From positions 2,852,001 through 2,916,000 of the forward strand of contig NZ_FO082820.1 of NCBI RefSeq assembly GCF_000967425.1: a DNA stretch of 64,000 nt, written 5' to 3'. Below are positions 17,272 through 25,145 of the stretch, piece after piece. Within the stretch, counting starts at the first letter, position 1, and each line of letters opens with the position of its first letter. Below the pieces are notes generated by a model. It saw only the letters and a list, made by a program, of their open reading frames with translations. It ran no database searches and had not been told where the DNA came from. This stretch comes from Pseudorhizobium banfieldiae. GTDB lineage: Bacteria > Pseudomonadota > Alphaproteobacteria > Rhizobiales > Rhizobiaceae. The position numbers and the translations under genes were made by a program.

Positions 17272-18774
17272 GTGGACGTGACAACAACCGCTTTTCCGGC
17301 AGACCAGGAATCCCGTAAAAATCCAATCATCAAGCCCGGACACAATGCATGGCGCAGTTCGCGCGCTGAGAAAGCTGCATTTCTGGTCGACGGAGCCGAT
17401 TACTTCCGTCGCCTGGACCAGGTTCTGGAGCATGCCCGGCGCTCTATCTTCATCATCGGCTGGGACTTTAATCCGGATATTCGACTGAGACCGGAAGATC
17501 CGGACTGCCCGACGCTCGGCGAGCGGCTTCGGAGTCAGGTCGAGAGCCGGCCGGACCTGGAGGTGCGGCTCATCGTCTGGGGCATGGGGCCAGTCTACTC
17601 CGGCAAGAGCCTGAAGATGTTCGGCAAGATGGATTGGAGCGACCACGAGCGGATCATCCTGAAATTCGACTTCGACCATCCGCTGCGCGCCAGCCATCAC
17701 CAGAAGATCGTCGCCATCGACGATAAAACCGCGTTTCTCGGCGGCATCGACCTCACCGCCCGCAGATGGGATGATCGCGAGCACCGATCTGATAACCCGC
17801 TCCGAAAATCTCCCGACGGCACGGCCTATGGCCCGGTTCATGATGTCCAGAGCATTGTCACGGGGCCTGCAGCCGTTCTGATAGGCGATGTTGCGCGGCG
17901 CCGGTGGCGCAAGTTGACGGGCGAGACGCTTCAGCCGCTACCCTCCCTGGAGGGCTCCAACCCCTGGCCTGACGATCTCGACGCCACCTTGAGAGATTGC
18001 TCTGCGGCACTGGCCCTGACCGAAGCATGGAAATGGAAGGGTCGGCGCGGCCACAGGGAGGCCATCCGCCTGACGCACGACGCGTTACGCGCTGCGGAGC
18101 GCCACCTGTATATCGAGACGCAATATCTGGCTTCCTTCGGTGTCGCCAGAACGATTGCGCGACGGCTGAAGGAGCCGCGCGGGCCTGAGATCGTGGTCGT
18201 CGTGACGCGCGAATCCCACGGTTTCGTCGAGCAGTTGATGATGGGCAAGAACCGCAACCGCCTGATCCGCAGGCTCATGCGGGCTGATCGGTATAACCGG
18301 CTGCGTGTCTACTATGCGGTAACCCCGGACGCACAGGGTAATGACCGTGAGATCGTGGTTCATTCGAAGGTAATTATCGTCGATGATCGGTTCATCCGCG
18401 TCGGCTCCTCGAACCTCAATAACCGGTCCGAGGGCTTGGACACGGAATGCGATATTGCCCTGGAGACATATAGCGCTGAAGGACGCCAGTCGATCGAGCG
18501 GGTGCGCGACGATCTCATTGCGGAGCACCTGGATGCGTCACCGGAGCAGGTATCCGCACAGGTCCGCAACACCGGCTCCCTCATCGCGGCGATTGAGTCA
18601 CTTAACACATCTCCACGCGGGCTGCGCCAATTTCACGTCGGGCCCAAGGAGGGCGACACGGAATCGGTGGTGGGCACGGGTATCATCGATCCCAAGCAGC
18701 CCTTCTGGCCGATTCGCCCCATGCTGGCATTCGTAAGGCGCAGCTTTTCCCGCCTAACCCGCCGGCTGCTTTGA
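17272..18774 (+). CDS. Phospholipase D family protein / cardiolipin synthase-like
   Basis: A 500-aa phosphatidyltransferase with two HKD motifs: HHQKIVAIDD near residue 143 and HSKVIIVDD near residue 364, each followed by a Gly/Ser-Asn or Gly-Asp segment (GGIDL, GSSNLNNRS). It would make cardiolipin or hydrolyse phospholipids at the inner membrane. N-terminal membrane helices typical of ClsA are absent, as in ClsB/PLD types. The start is GTG 17272, with AAGGGG about ten bases upstream. Its 3' end overlaps that of the convergent YbhN-like gene by 21 bases. E. coli keeps clsB next to ybhN and ybhP, and the three are together here too. Confidence 0.85.
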   Translation: MDVTTTAFPADQESRKNPIIKPGHNAWRSSRAEKAAFLVDGADYFRRLDQVLEHARRSIFIIGWDFNPDIRLRPEDPDCPTLGERLRSQVESRPDLEVRLIVWGMGPVYSGKSLKMFGKMDWSDHERIILKFDFDHPLRASHHQKIVAIDDKTAFLGGIDLTARRWDDREHRSDNPLRKSPDGTAYGPVHDVQSIVTGPAAVLIGDVARRRWRKLTGETLQPLPSLEGSNPWPDDLDATLRDCSAALALTEAWKWKGRRGHREAIRLTHDALRAAERHLYIETQYLASFGVARTIARRLKEPRGPEIVVVVTRESHGFVEQLMMGKNRNRLIRRLMRADRYNRLRVYYAVTPDAQGNDREIVVHSKVIIVDDRFIRVGSSNLNNRSEGLDTECDIALETYSAEGRQSIERVRDDLIAEHLDASPEQVSAQVRNTGSLIAAIESLNTSPRGLRQFHVGPKEGDTESVVGTGIIDPKQPFWPIRPMLAFVRRSFSRLTRRLL

Positions 18775-19698
18775 TATCCTCCCGCGCGGCTGGCGGCGAA
18801 AATAGGTTTCGCTCGCCACCAGCGTCGGCACCCCCACCATCAGCGGAACGAAGAAGTACAGGATCCGGAAGACAACCAGCGCGCCAATCGACGCATCGAT
18901 GGGAAGAACACCGAGAATGGTGGCTTCCAGCACGCCCAGGCCTCCCGGCACGTGGCTGATCAGGGCAGCGATGTTCGCAGTGACGTAGGCCGTGGCCACC
19001 GTCAGGTAGTTGACCGCAGAAATGCCCAGTAGGAGTTGATGAATGCATGCGGCGACGCAGGCAAAGTTGAGCGTGCCGACCGCGATTTGGCCAAGCGCAA
19101 GCCAGACGGAGGGTGGCTGGAAGCTCCACCGGTACAGGATAAGGGGTAGCCGCACGCGCCAGCAGATCAGCAGGTACAGCGTCGGCACCAGCAGACAGAT
19201 GCAGCCCAGAGCAACCGCCGTCATTTCGTTGATGCCGAGCAGGTCTCCGCCCCGCCCCTGTGTTATGATCAGCGCTAAACCGGCAAGGGTGACCAGGCCT
19301 AGACCAACGGTGACGCCGCAGAAGATGATGACCTTGGCAACCTGCTCGCCCGAAAGCCCCCAGCGCGAATAGAAGCGGTAGCGCACCGCACCGCTGCTCA
19401 GGGCAGCCATCCCAACGTTGTGGCCGATGGAAAGGCTGCAAAAGGACGCCAGCGCCACCTGCCGATAGAGCAAGGCGTGACCCGCATAGCGCACGGCGAG
19501 CCAGTCGAAACCAGAGAGACACGTATAGGAGCCGACGACGAATGCGAAGGCGAAGAGCAACCTCTGCTGCGGGATGGAAGCCACCGACAGCCTGATCTCC
19601 TCTAGACTATAGCGTCCGAGACTACGGTAGACGAGGAAGGCCGCGACCACGATCGCCAACGCAGCCAGAATTTTGAAAACGCGTCGCCTCGTAACCAT
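18754..19698 (-). CDS. YbhN/UPF0104 family integral membrane protein (lysylphosphatidylglycerol synthase TM region)
   Basis: A 314-aa membrane protein with about eight hydrophobic helices, of the family that includes E. coli YbhN and the flippase part of MprF. The first helix is KILAALAIVVAAFLVYRSLG. Conserved family features include IGHNVGMAALSSGAVRYRFYSRWGLS and SHVPGGLGVLEATILGVLP. It probably acts on membrane lipids, in line with its phospholipase D neighbour. The ATG at 19698 starts 28 bases from the TT of a minus-strand EcfG-type promoter. The 3' end overlaps the convergent phospholipase D gene. Confidence 0.85.
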   Translation of the reverse strand: MVTRRRVFKILAALAIVVAAFLVYRSLGRYSLEEIRLSVASIPQQRLLFAFAFVVGSYTCLSGFDWLAVRYAGHALLYRQVALASFCSLSIGHNVGMAALSSGAVRYRFYSRWGLSGEQVAKVIIFCGVTVGLGLVTLAGLALIITQGRGGDLLGINEMTAVALGCICLLVPTLYLLICWRVRLPLILYRWSFQPPSVWLALGQIAVGTLNFACVAACIHQLLLGISAVNYLTVATAYVTANIAALISHVPGGLGVLEATILGVLPIDASIGALVVFRILYFFVPLMVGVPTLVASETYFRRQPRGRISKQPAG

Positions 19699-19724
19699 CC
19701 GCTCCTCTCTCAGTTCGTGGACGG

Positions 19725-19749
19725 GGAACGAAAACCGGACAAACGGGTT
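19725..19749 (+). promoter_or_regulatory. EcfG-type promoter, rightward half of a bidirectional palindrome
   Basis: GGAAC (19725-19729), 18 bases, TT (19748-19749). The TT is part of GTTCC (19747-19751), which is the -35 element of the opposite promoter. The ATG of the YbhP-like gene lies nine bases after TT, which predicts an almost leaderless transcript. Confidence 0.6.
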
Positions 19750-19751
19750 CC
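19727..19751 (-). promoter_or_regulatory. EcfG-type promoter, leftward half of the same palindrome
   Basis: On the minus strand GGAAC (19751-19747) is followed after 18 bases by TT (19728-19727). It drives the YbhN-like gene, whose ATG at 19698 is 28 bases further on. The two promoters share all their key bases, so only one direction could be occupied at a time. Confidence 0.6.
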
Positions 19752-19758
19752 CCCGCTC

Positions 19759-20514
19759 ATGTCAGCCACTCCGCAGCAACCACCAGCCAAGCCCGGCACC
19801 ATCCTCAAGGTCCTCAGCTACAACGTCCACAGTTGCATCGGCACCGACCGCAAGCTCGATTGTGCGCGCATTGCCGAGGTGATCGCAACCATTGCTCCCG
19901 ATATCATCGGCCTGCAGGAACTGGATGTCGGCCGCCGACGGACCGGTGGCGCTGATCAGGCACATATCGTCGCGTCGCTCCTGCGCATGGAATTTCACTT
20001 CCATGCTGCACTTCACGTGGCGGAAGAACGCTATGGCGACGCTGTTTTGACCGCGTTGCCGATGCGTTTCGTAAAGGGAGCCATGCTTCCATCCTCCGGA
20101 GAGCAGCGCGGGGCCTTGTGGACGGAAGTGACTGCCGGAGATCGGACCGTGCAGGTCTTCAATACTCACCTGGGCTTGCGCCGCAGGGATCGCGTCAGCC
20201 AGATGACGACACTGCTTGGTCCCGGCTGGCTCGGCAATCCGGACAATGCGGACAAACCGCGCATCCTCATCGGCGACCTGAATTCCATCGGCAGGTCCGC
20301 CTCCTATCGCCTTGTTACGAAGCATCTGAAGGATGTCCAACTGGAAGCGCCGCGCCGGCCGCAGCCCACCTTCCCATCCCGCTATCCGATGATGCGCCTC
20401 GATCACATCTTCGTATCGGAGGGTATCGAAGTGCTCGACGCGGAAGTGATCTCCACCTCGCTGACACGCCGGGCATCGGACCACCTGCCGCTACTGGCGA
20501 CTATTCGCCTTTGA
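19759..20514 (+). CDS. Endonuclease/exonuclease/phosphatase family protein (YbhP-like)
   Basis: A 251-aa metal-dependent phosphodiesterase of the DNase I-like superfamily. The fold markers are present: LKVLSYNVHSCIG, the metal-binding Glu in IIGLQELDVGRR, NTHLGLRR, LIGDLNSIG, and the catalytic Asp-His in ASDHLPLLATI. YbhP in E. coli neighbours clsB and ybhN, which suggests a lipid-related phosphatase role rather than a nuclease; that is inference. The ATG at 19759 is preferred over GTG 19717 because the latter precedes the promoter element. Confidence 0.8.
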   Translation: MSATPQQPPAKPGTILKVLSYNVHSCIGTDRKLDCARIAEVIATIAPDIIGLQELDVGRRRTGGADQAHIVASLLRMEFHFHAALHVAEERYGDAVLTALPMRFVKGAMLPSSGEQRGALWTEVTAGDRTVQVFNTHLGLRRRDRVSQMTTLLGPGWLGNPDNADKPRILIGDLNSIGRSASYRLVTKHLKDVQLEAPRRPQPTFPSRYPMMRLDHIFVSEGIEVLDAEVISTSLTRRASDHLPLLATIRL

Positions 20515-20555
20515 ATGGCATACCTACCTTAATCGCCCCTGTTCTGCAGCAAGCT

Positions 20556-20825
20556 TCAGTGCTTGCCACGAGATACGAACTTGTTGAACCGGCTGGTCTT
20601 CCCGCTGGAGGTCTCTTCCTGATAGAGGAAGCACAGCTCGTTCTTGTCAAATATTTCGAAGAAGTCATCCCACTCGATCGGCTCCAGCGACTCTTCCGGC
20701 TCGCCGAAATCCACCCGTAGGATGCCTCCTTCGCCAGAGTCTTTGACCCGCGCCGGGTGACCGCCGCGTTCCTCGATCCAGTTGCGGATTTGCTTGTGGT
20801 CGGTGGTCTCTACCGATTTGCTCAT
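20556..20825 (-). CDS. Small acidic protein, conserved in rhizobia-type genomes, function unknown
   Basis: An 89-aa protein starting MSKSVETTDHKQIRNWIEERGG. It contains GILRVDFGEPEESLEPIEWDDFFEIFDKNELCFLYQ in outline: a short alpha/beta pattern ending in SRFNKFVSR. Proteins of this shape are frequent next to stress genes and are often left as hypothetical. The ATG at 20825 has AAGGAGG seven bases upstream, so the longer frame to 21080 is rejected. An EcfG-type promoter faces it at 20855-20879. Its end is 41 bases from the convergent YbhP-like gene. Confidence 0.8.
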   Translation of the reverse strand: MSKSVETTDHKQIRNWIEERGGHPARVKDSGEGGILRVDFGEPEESLEPIEWDDFFEIFDKNELCFLYQEETSSGKTSRFNKFVSRGKH

Positions 20826-20854
20826 CTTGACCTCCTTTGAACATCTCGCACCCG

Positions 20855-20879
20855 AACCTGAGCCGGATGCGATTGTTCC
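20855..20879 (-). promoter_or_regulatory. EcfG-type general stress promoter for the small acidic protein
   Basis: Minus-strand GGAAC (20879-20875), 18 bases, TT (20856-20855). The element ends 29 bases before the ATG at 20825. Confidence 0.55.
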
Positions 20880-20903
20880 GGACCGAAACCTGTCTCGACA
20901 GCG

Positions 20904-20929
20904 GGAACCTTTCTGCTGCGTCCGCGGTT
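20904..20929 (+). promoter_or_regulatory. EcfG-type promoter, rightward, upstream of the bd oxidase genes
   Basis: GGAAC (20904-20908), 19 bases, TT (20928-20929). It is divergent from the promoter at 20855-20879. The next gene in this direction is cydA/cioA, 193 bases away, leaving a long leader in which no other gene is seen. Confidence 0.4.
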
Positions 20930-21121
20930 GATCACCCGTCGAAAGCTCTAGAATGCGGACGACAGCGTCATAGTACCCTCCCCAACTCGGCGCCTCCTTC
21001 GGGAGTGCGCCGTCTTTCTTCCGACGGCTCTGCGTCGATCCGCCCGTATTGACCTCCCTGGCATTCAACCCATTTTTCAACCAGCGGACCCGTCGCTGCA
21101 GTTGTTAAGTGAGGATGGACG

Positions 21122-22537
21122 ATGCTCGAAAACCTCGACGCCACACTCCTGGCCAGGGTTCAGTTTGCCTTCACTGTTTCTTTCCACATCATCTTCCCCG
21201 CCTTCTCGATCGGCCTCGCAAGTTATCTGGCGGTGCTTCAGGGCCTGTGGTTGTGGACGAAGCAGGAGGTCTATCTCGAGCTTTTCGACTTCTGGAAGAC
21301 AATCTTCGCATTGGCCTTCGGGATGGGCGTGGTATCGGGCATCGTGATGTCCTACCAGTTCGGCACGAACTGGAGCGTATTCTCCGACAAGGCTGGGCCC
21401 ATCATCGGTCCGCTGATGGGATACGAGGTCCTTTCGGCCTTCTTCCTCGAAGCCGGTTTCCTCGGGGTCATGCTGTTCGGGAGGAATCGCGTCGGCCCCG
21501 GCCTGCATTTCTTCGCCACGCTCATGGTTGCCTTCGGCACGCTGATGTCGGCGACATGGATCCTCGCTGTGAATTCCTGGATGCAGACGCCGGTCGGCTT
21601 CGCCATGAACGACGCAGGACAGTTTGTGCCGGTGGACTGGTGGGCCATCATCTTCAACCCTTCATTCCCATACCGGCTGGTGCACATGGTGCTGGCCGCC
21701 TATCTGACCACTGCACTGGTTGTGGGTGCCGTGGGGGCCTACCACCTGTTGCGCCGCACATCGCCGCTTCGCGCGGGAACGATGTTCTCGATGGCCATGT
21801 GGATGCTGACGATCGTCGCACCCCTCCAGATCCTCGCAGGCGACATGCACGGCCTCAACACGCTCGAGCATCAGCCGGTCAAGGTCATGGCCATGGAGGG
21901 CCACTACGAAAGCCATCCCGATGGAGCCCCGCTGATCCTCTTTGGCCTCCCCAATCCTGAGGAGAAACGGGTCGATTACGCAGTGGAGATTCCCAAACTC
22001 TCCAGTCTCATCCTGAAGCACGATCTCAACGCGCCTCTGGATGGCCTCGACACAGTTCCCGAAGAACTGCATCCACCGGTTCCGATCGTCTTCTGGTCCT
22101 TCCGCATCATGATCGCCATTGGCTTTGCGATGTTCGGCCTCGGCTTGTGGAGCCTCTACTGTCGTTGGCGCGGCTCCCTCTATGGCAGCGAATGGCTGCA
22201 CCGGTCTGCGATCGTGATGGGACCTGCAGGATTTGTTGCAGTCCTGGCAGGATGGATCACCACCGAAGTCGGGCGACAGCCGTTCACCGTCTACGGGCAC
22301 CTGCTGACGGCCGATTCCGTTTCGCCGATTGCGGCACCGGCGGTTGCCACCTCGCTAATCGCTTTCATCATTGTCTATTTCCTGATCTTCGGCGCGGGCA
22401 CCTTCTATATTCTCCGGCTGATGTCCCGCCTGCCGCGCGACCCGATGGGCGACCTCGATGAGGGGCCGATCCGTACGGCGGGCATCACGCCTGCCCCTCA
22501 GGCAGCCAAACACGAGGAAGTGCGTCATGGAGCTTGA
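21122..22537 (+). CDS. cydA: Cytochrome bd-type ubiquinol oxidase subunit I (CioA-like)
   Basis: The quinol-oxidising, haem-binding subunit of a bd-type terminal oxidase in the inner membrane. The protein is 471 aa with nine or so membrane helices. A haem-ligand His is seen in FHIIFPAFSIG near residue 21, another in YRLVHMVLAAY near 187, and the Met ligand region in FWSFRIMIAIG. GRQPFTVYG is conserved. The Q loop is short, as in cyanide-insensitive CioA types rather than E. coli CydA. The ATG follows AAGTGAGGATGGACG. It overlaps cydB by 11 bases. Gene symbol cioA would be equally fair. Confidence 0.93.
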   Translation: MLENLDATLLARVQFAFTVSFHIIFPAFSIGLASYLAVLQGLWLWTKQEVYLELFDFWKTIFALAFGMGVVSGIVMSYQFGTNWSVFSDKAGPIIGPLMGYEVLSAFFLEAGFLGVMLFGRNRVGPGLHFFATLMVAFGTLMSATWILAVNSWMQTPVGFAMNDAGQFVPVDWWAIIFNPSFPYRLVHMVLAAYLTTALVVGAVGAYHLLRRTSPLRAGTMFSMAMWMLTIVAPLQILAGDMHGLNTLEHQPVKVMAMEGHYESHPDGAPLILFGLPNPEEKRVDYAVEIPKLSSLILKHDLNAPLDGLDTVPEELHPPVPIVFWSFRIMIAIGFAMFGLGLWSLYCRWRGSLYGSEWLHRSAIVMGPAGFVAVLAGWITTEVGRQPFTVYGHLLTADSVSPIAAPAVATSLIAFIIVYFLIFGAGTFYILRLMSRLPRDPMGDLDEGPIRTAGITPAPQAAKHEEVRHGA

Positions 22538-23531
22538 TCTCGCCTTCATTTGGGCCGCCATCATCGCCTTCGCGGTCCTCGCCTACGTCATCCTCGACGG
22601 CTTCGACCTCGGCGTCGGCATCCTCTTCCCGTTCTTTCCGGAGAAGCATGATAAGGACGTGATGATGAACAGCGTTGCACCCGTATGGGACGGCAACGAA
22701 ACATGGCTGGTCCTCGGCGGCGGCGGGCTGCTTGCCGTCTTCCCCCTTGCCTACGCTACCATCCTGCCGGCGCTCTATGCTCCAATCATTGCCATGCTGC
22801 TCGGGCTGATCTTCCGCGGCGTCGCCTTCGAATACCGCTGGCGCACCAAGCGGGCGGAGCCGCTCTGGAACTGGGCCTTCACGGGCGGGTCGGTCGTCGC
22901 AGCCTTTGCCCAAGGCGTGGCGCTGGGGGCACTGGTGCAGGGAATTCCGGTTGAGAACCGGGCGTATACGGGCGGCTGGTGGGACTGGCTCACGCCCTTC
23001 TCAATCGCCACGGGGCTAGCCGTCCTGATCGGTTATGCGCTGCTCGGGGCGACCTGGCTGATCATGAAGACGAGCGGAGAACTGGCGGAAAGGGCACGGC
23101 GCTATGCCTATATGGCCGGGGTCGCCACGCTGGTGGCCATGGGTATCGTCAGCCTCTGGACGCCCTTCCTCGAGCCGCTCTATCTCCAGCGCTGGTTCAG
23201 CTGGCCGACCGCAGCCTTCAGCCTGATCGTCCCCGCTCTGGTCGCCGCCTGCTTCCTGGTGCTGGCCCACGGCCTGCGCACCCGTCACGACAGCCGCCCC
23301 TTCATTGCGTCGCTTGGTCTCTTCGTGCTCGGCTATGCCGGGATCGGGATCAGCTTCTATCCCTATATTGTCCCCACCTCGGTGACGATCTGGGATGCTG
23401 CGGCTCCCGACGAGAGCCTCGCCTTCCTACTGGTCGGTGCGCTGGTCCTCGTGCCGCTGATCCTCGCCTACACCGCCTATGCCTACTGGGTGTTCCGGGG
23501 CAAGGTGAATCCCGAGGAAGGCTACCACTGA
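22527..23531 (+). CDS. cydB: Cytochrome bd-type ubiquinol oxidase subunit II (CioB-like)
   Basis: The second core subunit of the bd oxidase, 334 aa, with about eight membrane helices. Family hallmarks are IWAAIIAFAVLAYVILDGFD, LGVGILFPF, NSVAPVWDGNETWLVLGGGG and LIFRGVAFEYR. The start ATG at 22527 lies inside the end of cydA, with GAGGAAGTG about six bases upstream. A longer frame from 22458 reads within cydA and is rejected. The next small gene shares its TGATG stop/start, so all three subunits are likely made together. Confidence 0.93.
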   Translation: MELDLAFIWAAIIAFAVLAYVILDGFDLGVGILFPFFPEKHDKDVMMNSVAPVWDGNETWLVLGGGGLLAVFPLAYATILPALYAPIIAMLLGLIFRGVAFEYRWRTKRAEPLWNWAFTGGSVVAAFAQGVALGALVQGIPVENRAYTGGWWDWLTPFSIATGLAVLIGYALLGATWLIMKTSGELAERARRYAYMAGVATLVAMGIVSLWTPFLEPLYLQRWFSWPTAAFSLIVPALVAACFLVLAHGLRTRHDSRPFIASLGLFVLGYAGIGISFYPYIVPTSVTIWDAAAPDESLAFLLVGALVLVPLILAYTAYAYWVFRGKVNPEEGYH

Positions 23532-23644
23532 TGGCAGCGTCTGGGACCCTCAGGCGGCTTGCGTGGTTCGTCGGCCTGTGGCTGGCGGGCGTCCTTGCAG
23601 TGACTGTCGTCGGGCTAGTCATCAAGCTCTGGCTCGGTACCTAA
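23531..23644 (+). CDS. DUF2474 family small membrane subunit of the bd oxidase (CydX-like)
   Basis: A 37-aa protein: a short basic head (MAASGTLRRLAWF), one hydrophobic helix from VGLWLAGV through VVGLVIKLWLG, then the stop. This matches DUF2474 proteins encoded right after cioAB, thought to play the CydX part of stabilising the oxidase. The ATG shares the terminal A of the cydB TGA. It is too short for ordinary ORF calling and would be easily missed. Confidence 0.8.
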   Translation: MAASGTLRRLAWFVGLWLAGVLAVTVVGLVIKLWLGT

Positions 23645-23774
23645 GTCCATCTCTCGACGCGGTGCGCGCCGACACCACCTGCCACCAAGCGGGATGCAGC
23701 GGCTGGACGCCACCGTCAAACAGGTTACAGTCGCCTGAGCTTGAGCGGACGCGGAATGCGGCGCATCGGCATGT

Positions 23775-23781
23775 AAGGAGG
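23775..23781 (+). promoter_or_regulatory. Shine-Dalgarno AAGGAGG fixing a TTG start
   Basis: AAGGAGG is followed nine bases later by TTG at 23791, which begins LAAEPLVQRDSEARQRW. No ATG or GTG fits the site, so TTG is the likely start of the MFS gene. Confidence 0.55.
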
Positions 23782-23790
23782 CGACGGGAC

Positions 23791-25032
23791 TTGGCCGCAG
23801 AACCACTGGTGCAACGGGATAGCGAAGCGCGCCAACGCTGGACGACCCTTGCCCTTCTCTGCTGTGCGGTCGTCCTGTCCTTCTCGACCTGGTTTTCAGC
23901 GACCGCCATCGCTCCAGAGCTGACCCGCGCCTGGAACCTCTCGACCGCTGAAGCGACCTGGCTGACCAATGGTGTCCAGATCGGCTTCGTCACCGGCGCC
24001 TTGCTTGCGAGCCTGTTCAATCTGCCGGACCTGATCAGGATGAACCGCCTCATGGCCGGATCGGCGACATTGGCCGTCATCGCCAATGCTGCCCTCTTGC
24101 TGGAGCCGCCTCCCATCGTCGCGATCCTCTGCCGGATCATCACCGGTTTCGCGCTTGCCGGTGTCTATCCGCCGGCGCTCAAGCTCGTCTCCACGTGGTT
24201 CGTGGCCGGCCGAGGCCTTGCCTTCGCCGCCGTAATCGGGGCGATAACGGCCGGGTCAGCTCTTCCGCATCTTTTCCGTGGCACGACCTCCGGAATCGCC
24301 TGGCAACAGGTCGTCGTGCTGTCGACCATCGCCGCCCTCGCAAGCATGGTGCTCTTCCTGCTTTGCGTGAGAGAAGGTCCGTTCCCATACGGCAAGGCTA
24401 TGTTCGACCCACGCCAGATCGGCCGTGTGCTGCGCGACCGCCATGTCGCCCTGGTGAATATCGGCTACCTCGGTCACATGTGGGAACTCTATGCCATGTG
24501 GGCATGGCTCTTGACCTACCTGACCGCGGCCTTCGAGGCCGGCGACTACGGCACGGCGCAGGATGCATCCCTCCTGACCTTTGCAACCGTGGCTCTCGGG
24601 GTAGCCGGTTGTTTCGCTGGCGGCGTGCTTTCGGATCGCATCGGGCGCACCGCGACGACCGCCGGCATGATGATCGCCTCGGGCCTCTGCGCGTTGACCG
24701 TCGGCTTCGTCTATGACGGACCGCTATGGCTCCTTGCCATCGTGGTCGTCGTCTGGGGGATCAGCATCATCGGCGATTCCGCACAGTTCTCGGCGGCGGT
24801 CACCGAACTTGCCGATCGTAATTACATCGGCACCGCTCTCTCCCTGCAGATGGGCATGGGTTTCGCGCTGACGATCGGCATGATTTGGGCGCTGCCCAGA
24901 CTGGCCGAATTGCTGGGCGGATGGCAATGGACTTTCTCCGTGCTTGCGGTCGGACCCTTCGTCGGCGCTGCTGCCATGCTGTACCTGCGTCGGCTGCCTG
25001 CCGCGACCCGGCTCGCGAATGGACGCCGCTGA
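23791..25032 (+). CDS. MFS transporter
   Basis: A 413-aa major facilitator with about twelve membrane helices. The first is TLALLCCAVVLSFSTWFSA. The loop after helix 2 has NLPDLIRMNRL in the position of the MFS A motif, and the centre has GVLSDRIGRTATTAGMM, the repeated motif of the second half. The substrate cannot be told. The start is TTG 23791, set by the AAGGAGG site; a longer frame to 23563 overlaps the DUF2474 gene. A TetR gene follows after 113 bases, which hold likely operators, so the transporter may be under a different control from the genes after it. Confidence 0.85.
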   Translation: MAAEPLVQRDSEARQRWTTLALLCCAVVLSFSTWFSATAIAPELTRAWNLSTAEATWLTNGVQIGFVTGALLASLFNLPDLIRMNRLMAGSATLAVIANAALLLEPPPIVAILCRIITGFALAGVYPPALKLVSTWFVAGRGLAFAAVIGAITAGSALPHLFRGTTSGIAWQQVVVLSTIAALASMVLFLLCVREGPFPYGKAMFDPRQIGRVLRDRHVALVNIGYLGHMWELYAMWAWLLTYLTAAFEAGDYGTAQDASLLTFATVALGVAGCFAGGVLSDRIGRTATTAGMMIASGLCALTVGFVYDGPLWLLAIVVVVWGISIIGDSAQFSAAVTELADRNYIGTALSLQMGMGFALTIGMIWALPRLAELLGGWQWTFSVLAVGPFVGAAAMLYLRRLPAATRLANGRR

Positions 25033-25050
25033 CTTGGCGCTTGCAGGTTA

Positions 25051-25109
25051 TTATCCAAACGTATAACAACAGCGGATAAGGTGGACACGAAAGTGATATC
25101 ACCGTGTCC
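25051..25109. promoter_or_regulatory. Clustered palindromes, candidate TetR/BetI operators
   Basis: Two inverted repeats occupy the gap before the TetR gene: TTATCC (25051-25056) with GGATAA (25074-25079), and GGACACG (25083-25089) with CGTGTCC (25103-25109). The second encloses the perfect 10-bp palindrome GTGATATCAC (25093-25102). The position just upstream of a repressor gene suggests autoregulation. Confidence 0.4.
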
Positions 25110-25145
25110 CTATCGTATGCTCCCTCTCACTGGACCAAGGCTTGC

